A DNA stretch of 21,786 nt from JADHUC01 sp964617665. GTDB lineage: Bacteria; Planctomycetota; Planctomycetia; Pirellulales; Pirellulaceae. How positions within the stretch are numbered: position 1 is the stretch's first letter; each line of letters opens with the position of its first letter. A program made the position numbers and the translations under genes. This document shows, in pieces, positions 9,701-16,590 of the stretch. The stretch spans positions 1-21,786 of the forward strand of contig CAZUAH010000220.1 in assembly GCA_964617665.1 (NCBI GenBank). The letters are read 5' to 3'. Under the pieces are notes generated by a model. It did no database searches. It was not told the origin of the DNA and saw nothing but the letters and a program-made list of their open reading frames with translations.

Positions 9701-9874
9701 CGTCACGCCGATATGACCGAAAGCCATCTCGCGATTCGGATCCGGGCGTGATCGGTAGATCTGCTTCTCTGTGTAGAAGTCGCCTTCCGCTGCATAACAG
9801 ACGAACGAAACCAGCAGCAGTGCCAGGGTCGAAAGCGATATGCCCAGTTTTCGATATATCGGGTTTGTCTTCAT
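6749..9874 (-). CDS. Exported PDZ + helical toroid + HEAT protein B (DUF6288-like), with C-terminal jelly-roll domain
   Basis: Function unknown; 1041 residues from the ATG at 9874. That start is chosen because GGAGAGGA lies 7 nt upstream; an in-frame TTG six bases earlier is too close to it. The signal peptide is about residues 1-29 (LSTLALLLVSFVCYAAE). A PDZ-like domain spans about 60-143 (GRFQKGETITGINGVSL). The linker IPVLGSYGKTWPLACDKS is shared with the two paralogs. A helical toroid-like domain (about 150-470) has TVPYGDH (324-330), SNGKDGM, KGHGDEGRGDGIW and LKTLRITGAP. HEAT-like repeats follow (about 535-780), including DPDPRVRRAALDGL and ESWWVVDGAL. A sugar-binding-like jelly roll (about 898-1035) has YDDSRWKSGRAPIG and FHVYLNGRKL. 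The protein ends at MSDLK, where a frameshift seems to have removed about 34 residues. It starts 28 bp after the SASA gene, so co-transcription is likely. Confidence 0.85.
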   Translation of the reverse strand: MKTNPIYRKLGISLSTLALLLVSFVCYAAEGDFYTEKQIYRSRPDPNREMAFGHIGVTGVMVRIYRDVTIKVERTVPGSPADGRFQKGETITGINGVSLKGKNPFVTLGNALTHAEATNGQMIFDVASADGTSRRKETVFIPVLGSYGKTWPLACDKSTKIVEKAAEFYADRSEFGKQYDERGIPAALACLFLLSTGDDKYLPPVKAYFDSFPKDVKAIGDHTWNNGYNGIACGEYYLRTGDESVLPIMQYFCDDAKHRQKFGRGWVHWGTGVSPGYVASGLMNPAGAQVLTTLLLGKECGVDVDDDTLLGSLEYFYRFAGRGTVPYGDHRGEGGLGSNGKDGMIAAAMQIAAGSQGDVTMYEKARQYLGMSMLTSYPVLVKGHGDEGRGDGIWRSIITAYMLRDRPDQYRSAMDRLTWWHDLSREPGGSVGIATLTWQNGIIGSSGPGVGLSYTAPLKTLRITGAPRTKYSKDFTLPANIWGTQADRAFLSIDHNPKYYSYGGDEPTHIPFFALGGAYHRATTDLESVPREVMLKNVYHRRYMIRTQAAKALRAVEAFDDLERLLRDPDPRVRRAALDGLIDYNYWFAMGRKPISAEQVSPAMLDAIKKMLSDPAESWWVVDGALTALKLAPASDIRACKSLIMPWTKHSDWWLRESSFMALSGLEKDDALYLKILPTLLTMVTEEYHTQPRSRMLGHLKDALKSKNRTSPAGELILAGLQNAVKTSEIKTGIRSPEGAYNVFEVAKACLQDDPTTAVAVAQMIQQRFGQFATSDLVKLVAAPNANPEGKPYGLYTTLDHQSPQQREELTDILFNTFRKELVNRMVVDNVSENRPLVDTIIDLTKLRKPVAGWQPVGAPKLEDRIWRFTSLDPQVEKDRVHPREKKRFRSIQLPDELKGWYEVDYDDSRWKSGRAPIGVGVHKARNVSFQNNSYWGKGEFIVMRTTFEMDAVACDSYRLSILAKQGFHVYLNGRKLQTYIWWKDMPHYRAIVLDAGQIKYLKKGTNVLAAYGNVQYDKNTHEPAGQMDLFIEGLKMSDLK

Positions 9875-9902
9875 GATCAAATCCTCTCCGGATGTTCACT
9901 TC

Positions 9903-11786
9903 TCACTCGTCCTTGTGTTCGCGGATCAGGGCGTCAGCCTCTGAAAGTCGCCTTCGTGTGTCTTCCTCGCGAAGAACCTTGATCAGCTCGCCCCGCTCGC
10001 CGCGCTCAAGTGATCCGGCAGAACTGCTCCTCTTACCAGTAAGTGCCTCGTATATCTCTTTCATGGACCAATTGTCGTTGCGCTGGGTCGCTACGGGGAT
10101 ATCGGTGTTGCCGCTGGCCTGTAGGTTTCCCATCGGACTGCGTCCCCATGCGTAGCGGTAGTGGATCGGCTTCGGGACCATGGGGCTGCTGAGTACCAGC
10201 ACCTTCATGTCTTTCTGTGGTCGGCCGCGATTGTCCTCACCTGTTACCAGGTGGGTGATGTCGGCCGGATGAAACTTGCTGTCTTCACCGGCAATGGCAA
10301 AGCCCTTCATCGAACCGCCGTCATCCACGTTGGCTGTTGCTTCATCCATGTGGAGCAGGATCCGGTCGCCTTCGACCTCCATTCCCTTGACCATGGGCGG
10401 CTTCCAACGGATCTCGCTCTCGAAACCGTACTGCGTGGCCAGTGCCCAGCGCGCGATGCGTTCTCCGGCTGGAATTTTGAGTTGGGGATGGTACCATCGG
10501 CGCCGCAAGTCATAAGTGCTAGTGAAGCCGATATTCTTGTCGCCCGCGTTGTAGAAATCGAGAAACGTCTTGTATTGCGCCTCGCGGATGTATGGTCCGG
10601 CATTGGCCATCTTCTCAACGTAGTTGTCCCGGGTTTGAGGCTCGCCCTCCGTACACAGAGACAGAATGCCGAACGGCATTTCCAGGTCATTAAACGCGGC
10701 ACGCCATGCGATGATCATTCTTGGGAATACTTGGTAGTACATAACCGCGCCCTGCGTTCCGTTGAAGCAGTTGTTGTAGCCCTGGTGAAAGATTGCACCT
10801 TTCACAGCCAAGCTGGCGATAGGGGCGATCATGCTCGCATAGCAGTTGCCGGGCCTGTTCTGATCCATCGCCGGACCCGGACGTAGGTCGGATGGCTCCT
10901 TTCTGTCGGCAGGAATCTCCTTGCCGTCTTTCTTCATCCTCGCGACCCAGTCGTGATGCCGCTTGATCCTGTCTTCGAGATCTTTGTTCGGATCGTAGGC
11001 AGCAACTTTCTCGTCCCACTCTGCGAGCTTGGACGTGACCTCTGGTGTGTCGATCTTCCGCAGCACGGAATCCGGCGTCCAGGTCTCGACCGTTGTGCCG
11101 CCCCGAGAGACATCAATGACACCTATCGGCACTTGTGTTGCCATGTGGATCCGCCGAGCGAACACGTAACCAATGGCCGAAAGTTCACGCACGATTTCAG
11201 GTGAGCAGGCATCCCAATCGCCTTTCCGGAAGTGTCGACCGAACCAGCCACTCCACTCGTGAAGGCGCGGGAAGCCTTGTTTGTTGTCCGGACCATTCTG
11301 CGCCGGGATAGTCAGGATTCTGATGTTATCGTAATTGGCGGACACGATCTCCAGGTTGCCGTTTTCGATCCTGGACAGTGGGAACTCCATGTTGCTCTGG
11401 CCGCCCAGGAGCCAGACATCGCCAACGAGGAGGTTCTCCAGCGCAAGCGTCTCATTCTTGCCCTGCACGGTGAGCTTCTGCGGTGAGGTGCTTGCGGGCA
11501 TGGCTGCGAGCGTTACTTTCCAGGCACGGTCTTTGTCAGCCGTCGCGGTTTGGGTCTGACCGGCGAAGGACACGGTTACCTTCTCGCCTGCGGCAGCCCA
11601 TCCCCAGATGCTGATCGGCTTGTCTCGCTGGAGAACCATGTTGGACTGGAACAGGTTGTGGACGCACAGTCCTTCGCCGACCGCGGCGACATCAATCACG
11701 TCCTCCTTCGGCATTTCCTGAGAATGAACGACATCATGAGAGAATAGACCCAATAATAAACATGTTGAGATCAGATGGCGAAACAT
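9903..11786 (-). CDS. Sialate O-acetylesterase-type (SASA) carbohydrate esterase
   Basis: Predicted exported O-acetylesterase of 627 residues. The ATG at 11786 is preferred because AGAAAGG lies 8 nt upstream and the product then begins with a clean signal peptide (MFRHLISTCLLLGLFSHDVVHS). An upstream in-frame ATG at 11810 would add eight residues and has no good ribosome site. An N-terminal beta-sandwich (about 42-120, SNMVLQRDKPISIWGWA) precedes the catalytic domain. The nucleophile motif GGQSNM gives Ser131. YDLRRRWYHP gives likely triad residues Asp426 and His433, followed by GERIARWAL as in the paralog at 1-1934. The last 60 residues are charged and coiled-coil-like (SLERGERGELIKVL), an unusual ending for this family. 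It follows the interrupted GH127 gene by 61 bp, so the insertion there could reduce its expression by polarity. The substrate is probably an acetylated polysaccharide, inferred from neighbours. Confidence 0.9.
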   Translation of the reverse strand: MFRHLISTCLLLGLFSHDVVHSQEMPKEDVIDVAAVGEGLCVHNLFQSNMVLQRDKPISIWGWAAAGEKVTVSFAGQTQTATADKDRAWKVTLAAMPASTSPQKLTVQGKNETLALENLLVGDVWLLGGQSNMEFPLSRIENGNLEIVSANYDNIRILTIPAQNGPDNKQGFPRLHEWSGWFGRHFRKGDWDACSPEIVRELSAIGYVFARRIHMATQVPIGVIDVSRGGTTVETWTPDSVLRKIDTPEVTSKLAEWDEKVAAYDPNKDLEDRIKRHHDWVARMKKDGKEIPADRKEPSDLRPGPAMDQNRPGNCYASMIAPIASLAVKGAIFHQGYNNCFNGTQGAVMYYQVFPRMIIAWRAAFNDLEMPFGILSLCTEGEPQTRDNYVEKMANAGPYIREAQYKTFLDFYNAGDKNIGFTSTYDLRRRWYHPQLKIPAGERIARWALATQYGFESEIRWKPPMVKGMEVEGDRILLHMDEATANVDDGGSMKGFAIAGEDSKFHPADITHLVTGEDNRGRPQKDMKVLVLSSPMVPKPIHYRYAWGRSPMGNLQASGNTDIPVATQRNDNWSMKEIYEALTGKRSSSAGSLERGERGELIKVLREEDTRRRLSEADALIREHKDE

Positions 11787-11847
11787 GTATTGAACCTTTC
11801 TGTGAAACATGTGTAATTGGCGTCTCGGTTCAGCCTACGATTTCGAG

Positions 11848-13590
11848 TCATTCGTCTTCGCTGATCCAGACTGTCATTGCGCCGTTCTCGCGATTGCACC
11901 AGGCATAGTACGGCACGGCCGTCATGGGACGCTGGCGGCCGTCGAGCAATGCCTCGCCGGTAATGACCGTCACGCCCCCGAGCAGTTGAGCACGATATTC
12001 GGCGTGGAGCGCCGTCGTGCGAGGCAGAGCCAGGCGGACCACGTCGGCGCCGTCGTGATCGACCGCCTCGAGGCAGTAGACGATCGGACCTCGCATCAAG
12101 GCCGTTTTCCCACGATTCGCCTCGACCTTTTCGTGAGCGTCGACCCGCCGGACCGGCATGGGCAGGTTGAGCTCGATTTCGTCGCCCGGTTTCCATTGAC
12201 GGGGCAGATGAACATAACCGTCTTCGTCTGGCGTGCCGTTGGTCTTCGTGCCATTGACTTTCAGGCTAATAGGTAGCGGTTCATCCTTCTCGAAACGATA
12301 CAGGTCACTCGGCACGGGGTGCCCAAACGCCCAACCGGGAATCCGCAAACACACGGTCAACTCGGATTCCTGCTCCGGAGTGACCGTCAACTTCACATTG
12401 CCATCCCACGGATAAGTGGTTTCCTGCTCCAGCTTCACTCTCTTTCCGTCATCGAAATTGATCGTGGCGTTTCCGTTCATATAGAGGTTAACATAGACCG
12501 TGTCTTCCTCCTTGGCATAGACGAGACCGCCGACCTGCGGGATGATGCGTGCGAAGTTCGTCGGGCAACAGGCAAGACCGATCCAGGACCTTCGCGTGGC
12601 GCCTCTACTTTCGAGCGGGTTCTGGTAGAAGAAGCTGTCACCGGAAATGCCAATTCCACTGAGCATCCCGTTGTATAGAATCAGTTCCATCACGTCGGCG
12701 TACTTGGCCTCGGCTTTGAGAAGGCTCATCCTGTGCTGCCAGAGGACGCCGGCTATGGCTGCGCACGATTCGCAATACGTGCGGTTGGGCAGCACGTAGG
12801 GATCGCCGAACCCTTCGTCGCCGTACTGGGCCGTGCCGAGACCGCCGTTGACATACATTTTGCAGGAAACGACATCTTTCCATATTCGCTCGACCGCCTT
12901 CTCATATTCGGGCGCCTCGCTGAAACGGGCGATGTCGGCCATCGCCGAGTAGACATACCCGGCCCGTACAGCGTGCCCAATGGCGTCCTGCTCGACCAGC
13001 GGTTTGTGGTCCTGCATCCGGCCATCGCGACGGCCCCATTTGGCCCGCCGATATTCTGCCATGGATTGGCCCTCAAGGCGTTTCGGTAACACCATCGGGC
13101 CGGGGGGCGTGAACGGCTTTCGCTCGGTACCGTGCGCGTGGCCACGTTCGTCGAGGAAAAACCGACAAAGGTCGAGATACTTTTTCTCACCGGTGGCACG
13201 ATAGAGCTTTACCAGGGCGAGTTCCACTTCCTCGTGACCCGATGTGTCATATCTTTTCCCGGGACCGAAGACACCGTCGACGTTATCGGCAAACCGCCTT
13301 GCGGCTTCCAGTACCTTGTCCTGTCCCGTCAACCGCTGATGCTCAACGGCCATCTCGAAGAAATGCCCCGTGTTGTACAGTTGATGTTCATGCCGCATGG
13401 TGCCCCAGCGTTCCAGGTCTTTATTCACGATGAAGTACGAGATTAGGAATCCGTCCATTTGCTGGGCCGCGAGGATGCGGTCGAGAATATTGTCGACTCG
13501 TTCTTTTCGACTGTTTGAGTTGGTATTGGCCCCCTGCCAGCTCGTCTGGCAGGAGCCGATGTTTGGGCAGCTAACGCGGCCGCTCACCAC
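11848..13590 (-). CDS. GH127 beta-L-arabinofuranosidase, 3' fragment with the catalytic core
   Basis: Open frame of 580 codons starting at a GTG inside the inserted element. About the first 29 residues are element-encoded and carry no signal peptide; native GH127 sequence begins at ERVDNILDRI. The helical catalytic domain is intact. YCESC (272-276) holds the Glu and Cys that in HypBA1 bind zinc, and ACCP (340-343) holds the two cysteines that act as nucleophile and metal ligand. A beta-sandwich follows from about residue 365 (VYVNLYMNGNATINFDDGKR; LTVCLRIPGWAFG). What is lost are the signal peptide and about 90 residues of the N-terminal domain, including DGFWGPRL. If translated, the product would stay in the cytoplasm and probably fold poorly. 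The GTG has only a weak Shine-Dalgarno sequence, so expression is doubtful. Confidence 0.7.
   Translation of the reverse strand: MVSGRVSCPNIGSCQTSWQGANTNSNSRKERVDNILDRILAAQQMDGFLISYFIVNKDLERWGTMRHEHQLYNTGHFFEMAVEHQRLTGQDKVLEAARRFADNVDGVFGPGKRYDTSGHEEVELALVKLYRATGEKKYLDLCRFFLDERGHAHGTERKPFTPPGPMVLPKRLEGQSMAEYRRAKWGRRDGRMQDHKPLVEQDAIGHAVRAGYVYSAMADIARFSEAPEYEKAVERIWKDVVSCKMYVNGGLGTAQYGDEGFGDPYVLPNRTYCESCAAIAGVLWQHRMSLLKAEAKYADVMELILYNGMLSGIGISGDSFFYQNPLESRGATRRSWIGLACCPTNFARIIPQVGGLVYAKEEDTVYVNLYMNGNATINFDDGKRVKLEQETTYPWDGNVKLTVTPEQESELTVCLRIPGWAFGHPVPSDLYRFEKDEPLPISLKVNGTKTNGTPDEDGYVHLPRQWKPGDEIELNLPMPVRRVDAHEKVEANRGKTALMRGPIVYCLEAVDHDGADVVRLALPRTTALHAEYRAQLLGGVTVITGEALLDGRQRPMTAVPYYAWCNRENGAMTVWISEDE
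13501..13505. repeat. Left target-site duplication (ttctt)
   Basis: Direct repeat of the host sequence left by insertion. The identical copy is at 13733-13737. It cannot be extended: the next bases on either side differ. Confidence 0.85.
13506..13553. repeat. Left terminal inverted repeat with subterminal hairpin
   Basis: Begins with ttcgactgtttga, the exact reverse complement of the right end. Its inner part is a perfect hairpin, cctgccag-ctcgt-ctggcagg (13533-13553). Confidence 0.88.
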
Positions 13591-13597
13591 CTTGCTT

Positions 13598-13650
13598 ACC
13601 TAGTCATCCCCTCTTCGCCGCCGTGGGCGGCGAAGAGGGGACGACTAGGT
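13598..13650. repeat. Central 25-bp hairpin of the inserted element
   Basis: The arms 13598-13622 and 13626-13650 are reverse complements with one difference in 25 positions, separated by a 3-base loop (gtg). The difference is A-C on the plus strand but G-U in RNA from the minus strand, so the stem is fully paired in the sense direction of the host gene. No T-run follows, so it is not a typical intrinsic terminator, but such a stem could still block ribosomes or polymerase and protect RNA ends. Confidence 0.9.
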
Positions 13651-13669
13651 GTCTTAGAGAGACGTTTTC

Positions 13670-14092
13670 TTAGCCTTTCAAACTGGTCCACCTGCCGGTC
13701 GAGCCAGCAGGGGGCGAAGTCAAACAGTCGAATTCTTGCAGTTCGGGGTCTTCAAAATGCCGCAATGAATAGAGGGCTCCCTCAAGTGCCTTGTAAAGAT
13801 CCGAGTCAAAGGCATGGTGCCCTCGGAGCGGGCCGTCATAGACACCGGCGGCCTTATCGAAGTTGGTGACGTGGCCATCCGCCTCCAGGCAGTTCAACGC
13901 GTGGGGAACGGTCACTTTATGATGGGTCCTCAAGCGAGGGCCCCAAAAGCCGTCAACCAGTCTGACTCGATCGTGTGTCACCTCCGCAAGCCCCTTAAGC
14001 GGCGGTTCGTCCGCCGTGCCAGTATTGGTGAAGGCGATTGCGAAGAACAGGATGTTGGTTGACCACGCGTGAAGATTAGAACGGCATAGCAT
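13670..14092 (-). CDS. GH127 beta-L-arabinofuranosidase, truncated N-terminal fragment
   Basis: This 140-residue product keeps the native start and ribosome site. Residues 1-120 are GH127-like: a signal sequence (STNILFFAIAFTNTGTA), the N-terminal signature VRLVDGFWGPRLRTHHKVTV, then SDLYKALEGALYSL. The last 20 residues, from FDCLTSPPAG to the stop, are encoded by the inserted element. No catalytic or zinc-binding residue of the family lies in this fragment, so it cannot act as an enzyme alone. An automatic annotation would probably call it hypothetical. It is best seen as the 5' half of the interrupted gene. Confidence 0.75.
   Translation of the reverse strand: MLCRSNLHAWSTNILFFAIAFTNTGTADEPPLKGLAEVTHDRVRLVDGFWGPRLRTHHKVTVPHALNCLEADGHVTNFDKAAGVYDGPLRGHHAFDSDLYKALEGALYSLRHFEDPELQEFDCLTSPPAGSTGRWTSLKG
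13691..13732. repeat. Right terminal inverted repeat with subterminal hairpin
   Basis: Ends with tcaaacagtcgaa. Its inner part (13691-13711) is an 8-bp hairpin, cctgccgg-tcgag-ccagcagg. The one imperfect position is C-A on the plus strand and becomes G-U in minus-strand RNA. Confidence 0.88.
13733..13737. repeat. Right target-site duplication (ttctt)
   Basis: Second copy of the 5-bp target. On the minus strand it reads AAGAA, part of the Leu-Gln-Glu-Arg codons that are restored when the element is removed. Confidence 0.85.
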
Positions 14093-14116
14093 GCCAGAGA
14101 TCTCCTCTAATGACGA

Positions 14117-16573
14117 TCATTTCTTTGCCTCAACACTGATCAACTCAGGATGCTCGTCCGAGGCGTCGATGGCGCGGATCGTCTCGCGGACGACCCTGGC
14201 CTTTTCGAGACTCAATCGCCTAGGAAAGTTCTTCTCGTGGTTTTCAAAATAGTCGGCGATCCGTTCGAGTTCCGCGGTAGTCGATTTCGCGTGGGCACCG
14301 TAGCTGAGCAGGATCTTCATCAGTTCGGGCGTTCGCTTCTCGCTGGCCCAGGGGTTCTGCGTTTCTGTGTACTTCACGCACGCGTCGATCCCTTCCTTGA
14401 CCCGATGCTTACCCAACAGCCGAAGTCCTTCGAGGCGGATCCCATCGGCGAACATGATACCGCTGGGGGCCGGCTCGATAACGGCCTGGCGGATGGCGGG
14501 CAGCAAGGGCTCGATTTCTTCATAAGAGAGATTTCGGTAAACCGATCCGATGCTGCCGCGGGCGCGGCCGTCCTCGTTGCAGAGCCCGGCCCGAACCGCC
14601 GCATAGAGCGCTTCGCGATCGACGTCCTCGAGCGAACGGCCTAGCAGGCCGCCTCGCTGGTTGAACAGGGCGAAGCAAAGGTAGCGTTGCTCCATGTTGC
14701 GAGGATCGTTTTTGGGGTCGCTTTTGGCGAGCCTTATGAGCATTTCGGGAACGGCCGCCTTGGCCGGTTCGCCAATCCCTGCCAGCGCGTCGGCGGCCAG
14801 GAGCCGAAGCCAGAGGTCGTCGCTTCGGAATGCTTCTACCAATGCCGGCACCGCCGCCGCGCCGCGTCCGCGCTGCATCTTGATCGTCTGGCAGGCACCG
14901 TACCGAGTATGGAGATCCGGGGCGTCGAGCAAGCGGATCAATTGGGCGATAATGTCATCCTGCCGACGGCCCAGTGCCATCGCAGCCCGTTCGCGAACCG
15001 TGGGCGACCAACTGCTCAGACGGGCCATGAGTTGCTTTGTGTCAAGCCCATCGTAGAAGCTTGTGCGATCCCGGTTGCTCCATCCACGACCGTCGTTGAT
15101 GAGGCTTTGTGCAGCGGTGGGATCGAGTTGGTGGGCAACCGATGGACGCTTGCCCGTCAGATAGATCTTTCTAAGCGGCATCGCGTAGGCCAGCAGATAG
15201 GCCCCTGTGCAGTCCCAGTTCCCGTACTTGTCATTCCTCAGTTGAGGCGGGCCCTGGTGAAGGAAGGTCCCGTCCCAACGTCGTGCGAGATCAAAATACC
15301 TCGCGCCGAACTCTTGCATCCAGGCGCCCGTGGCATGGGGCCCGGACTGGGCCACGCCCGGCATCGACCAAAGGATGTTGAAGAAGTTGCCGGTGTGGCC
15401 GGTGTCGCGTTCCGGTCCGTGCGAGGCGACACTCATCCGCGAGAAGAATTCGGCACCGTCCGGTTCTTCAAGCAAGCTGAATAGGACGGCCGCCATGCCG
15501 CACTTGCCATTGTCCTCGTGCGTCTGGATCCAGGGGTGGTGATCGCCATAAGGGACGGCTCCCTTGCCGATGTAGAAACGCATCAGCCGCGCACTTCGTC
15601 CAATCGCCCGCTCAACTTCCGGACCGTCCACCCCAGCCTCGCGAGCAAAGATAAGCCCAATCGTCAACGGCAAGCCCGGTGAGTTCATCATTCCATAACC
15701 GCCTAACCGCCCGTCGGCCCGCGCGAAGCGATGGCCCCACGAACCGACAATGCTCTGTCCGTTTGCGGCTTCGAGTGCGAGTCGCCGCAGGCCCGGTATG
15801 ACCGAGTCGTCGCCGTTTGCCATCACATACTCGGAGAGCAGCATGATGACGTAGCCGTAGTACCAGGTCTGGAAGCCGTCGGCCGAGTAGTCCGCCGCCC
15901 ATTGGGCCTCCTTTCTTACAAGCGGAAGGTATTCCGGCTCGCCGCAGGCCAACAGCGCGAGGGCATTCAGGCTGCGCGTGATCGGGTTTTGCCGGTAAGA
16001 CGGGTCTGCGACGCGCGCCGCGAGCGCCTCGCAGCCTTGCTCGAGAATGCGCCTCGACTTCAGACAATCGTAGGGCGCGGTGGCGCTGTACGTACCCAGG
16101 ACGGGCAGTTTCAGGGCGACATGTTCGGTCGTGCCGGCCCGCCAGCGAATCAGTAACAAGTTACCATCCGCCGCCTCCGATTCGGCCGCGGTGATCGCCT
16201 TGCCCAACTCGGTACGCGGGTCGTAGGAGAACGGCTTACCGCCCACGCCGAGGATCACGTCGCCCACCACGAGGATCCCGTCGGCAGGGGAATCCTCTTC
16301 CACCTTGGTGATCGCTATCTGCCGCGCGTCCGAGGTTACGAGCTTGTCGCTGAACATCCACCCGCGGGCGCCCGTCGGCCCGAGTGTCCAGTCGTGGTCC
16401 GCGCCCTCGGGGATCTTGTCACCCTGGGTAAAGTCAGGATTGGCCATCGTTGAACGAGGCTCCGCAACCGACGTCGCAGCGAGAAACAAAGACGACGCCA
16501 TGGCAGCGGGCGTAACGATCAACCGTAGTATTGTCACGGGGTATCTCCAGAAGGCTTGAGTTTGCGTTTTCAT
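14117..16573 (-). CDS. Exported PDZ + helical toroid + HEAT protein A (DUF6288-like), short form
   Basis: Function unknown; 818 residues, the shortest of the three paralogs. The N-terminus has a signal-like hydrophobic stretch (about 13-36, ending AATSVAEP). A PDZ-like domain spans about 70-158 (LVVGDVILGVGGKPF). The shared linker LPVLGTYSATAPYDCLKS leads to the helical toroid-like domain (about 165-480), with AVPYGDHH (339-346), EDNGKCGM, DTGHTGNFFNILW, YFDLARRWDGTF and LRKIYLTGKRP. HEAT-like repeats follow (about 510-620, for example VRERAAMALGRRQDDIIAQL) and then helices to the end. It lacks the C-terminal jelly-roll domain of the other two. The ATG at 16573 has no Shine-Dalgarno sequence; a 6-bp hairpin sits there instead. 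The GH127 gene follows 24 bp downstream, so the two are almost certainly co-transcribed. Confidence 0.85.
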   Translation of the reverse strand: MKTQTQAFWRYPVTILRLIVTPAAMASSLFLAATSVAEPRSTMANPDFTQGDKIPEGADHDWTLGPTGARGWMFSDKLVTSDARQIAITKVEEDSPADGILVVGDVILGVGGKPFSYDPRTELGKAITAAESEAADGNLLLIRWRAGTTEHVALKLPVLGTYSATAPYDCLKSRRILEQGCEALAARVADPSYRQNPITRSLNALALLACGEPEYLPLVRKEAQWAADYSADGFQTWYYGYVIMLLSEYVMANGDDSVIPGLRRLALEAANGQSIVGSWGHRFARADGRLGGYGMMNSPGLPLTIGLIFAREAGVDGPEVERAIGRSARLMRFYIGKGAVPYGDHHPWIQTHEDNGKCGMAAVLFSLLEEPDGAEFFSRMSVASHGPERDTGHTGNFFNILWSMPGVAQSGPHATGAWMQEFGARYFDLARRWDGTFLHQGPPQLRNDKYGNWDCTGAYLLAYAMPLRKIYLTGKRPSVAHQLDPTAAQSLINDGRGWSNRDRTSFYDGLDTKQLMARLSSWSPTVRERAAMALGRRQDDIIAQLIRLLDAPDLHTRYGACQTIKMQRGRGAAAVPALVEAFRSDDLWLRLLAADALAGIGEPAKAAVPEMLIRLAKSDPKNDPRNMEQRYLCFALFNQRGGLLGRSLEDVDREALYAAVRAGLCNEDGRARGSIGSVYRNLSYEEIEPLLPAIRQAVIEPAPSGIMFADGIRLEGLRLLGKHRVKEGIDACVKYTETQNPWASEKRTPELMKILLSYGAHAKSTTAELERIADYFENHEKNFPRRLSLEKARVVRETIRAIDASDEHPELISVEAKK

Positions 16574-16575
16574 TC

Positions 16576-16590
16576 GGCGGGATGCCCGCC
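16576..16590 (-). promoter_or_regulatory. Small hairpin in the ribosome-binding region of the PDZ/HEAT gene
   Basis: On the minus strand GGCGGG-CAT-CCCGCC ends two bases before the ATG at 16573, where a ribosome site would normally lie. It could restrain translation, or it could mean that the true start is elsewhere (an in-frame ATG exists at 16501). The stem is clear; the role is a guess. Confidence 0.3.

Larger units (their letters stand above)
13506..13732. mobile_element. MITE-like non-autonomous element, 227 bp, with 5-bp target duplication
   Basis: The ends are exact inverted copies: ttcgactgtttga at the left and tcaaacagtcgaa at the right. The similarity continues, with small gaps, through ccccctgc and the subterminal hairpins, giving arms of about 48 and 42 bp. 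The flanks are a perfect 5-bp direct repeat, ttctt, and deleting the element plus one copy repairs the GH127 frame. The element has no transposase or other credible gene, so it would need enzymes supplied in trans. Its layout is terminal repeat, 8-bp hairpin (13533-13553), spacer, 25-bp central hairpin (13598-13650), spacer, 8-bp hairpin (13691-13711), terminal repeat. A 5-bp duplication fits several DDE transposase families; I do not recognise the ends, so no family is assigned. Confidence 0.92.
11848..14092 (-). pseudogene. GH127-type beta-L-arabinofuranosidase gene interrupted by a 227-bp element
   Basis: The original gene would encode an exported GH127 enzyme, a zinc/cysteine-dependent retaining beta-L-arabinofuranosidase like Bifidobacterium HypBA1. 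The 5' part (14092 to 13733) encodes residues 1-120 and the 3' part (13505 to 11848) the rest. Removing 13506-13737 (element plus one ttctt copy) joins them in frame as HFEDPELQERVDNILDRI. It leaves 2013 bp, or 670 codons and a stop, a normal length for the family. The insertion adds 232 bp, which is not a multiple of three, so the frame is broken. The rest of the gene has no other stop or frameshift, which suggests a recent event. The ATG at 14092 has AGAGGAG 9 nt upstream and lies 24 bp after the preceding stop. Confidence 0.9.

Noticed and set aside
13598..13650. Strong hairpin as an intrinsic terminator
   Set aside because: No T-run follows on either strand, it lies in the middle of a mobile element, and it is inside an interrupted gene, not at a gene end.
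13590..13670. Two separate genes instead of one broken GH127 gene
   Set aside because: The two parts join in frame exactly at the target duplication and together give one family-length enzyme.
13506..13732. Self-splicing intron interrupting the GH127 gene
   Set aside because: Far too short for a group I or II intron. The flanking 5-bp duplication and inverted ends are explained by DNA transposition; restoring the frame also needs removal of one target copy, which splicing of the element alone would not do.
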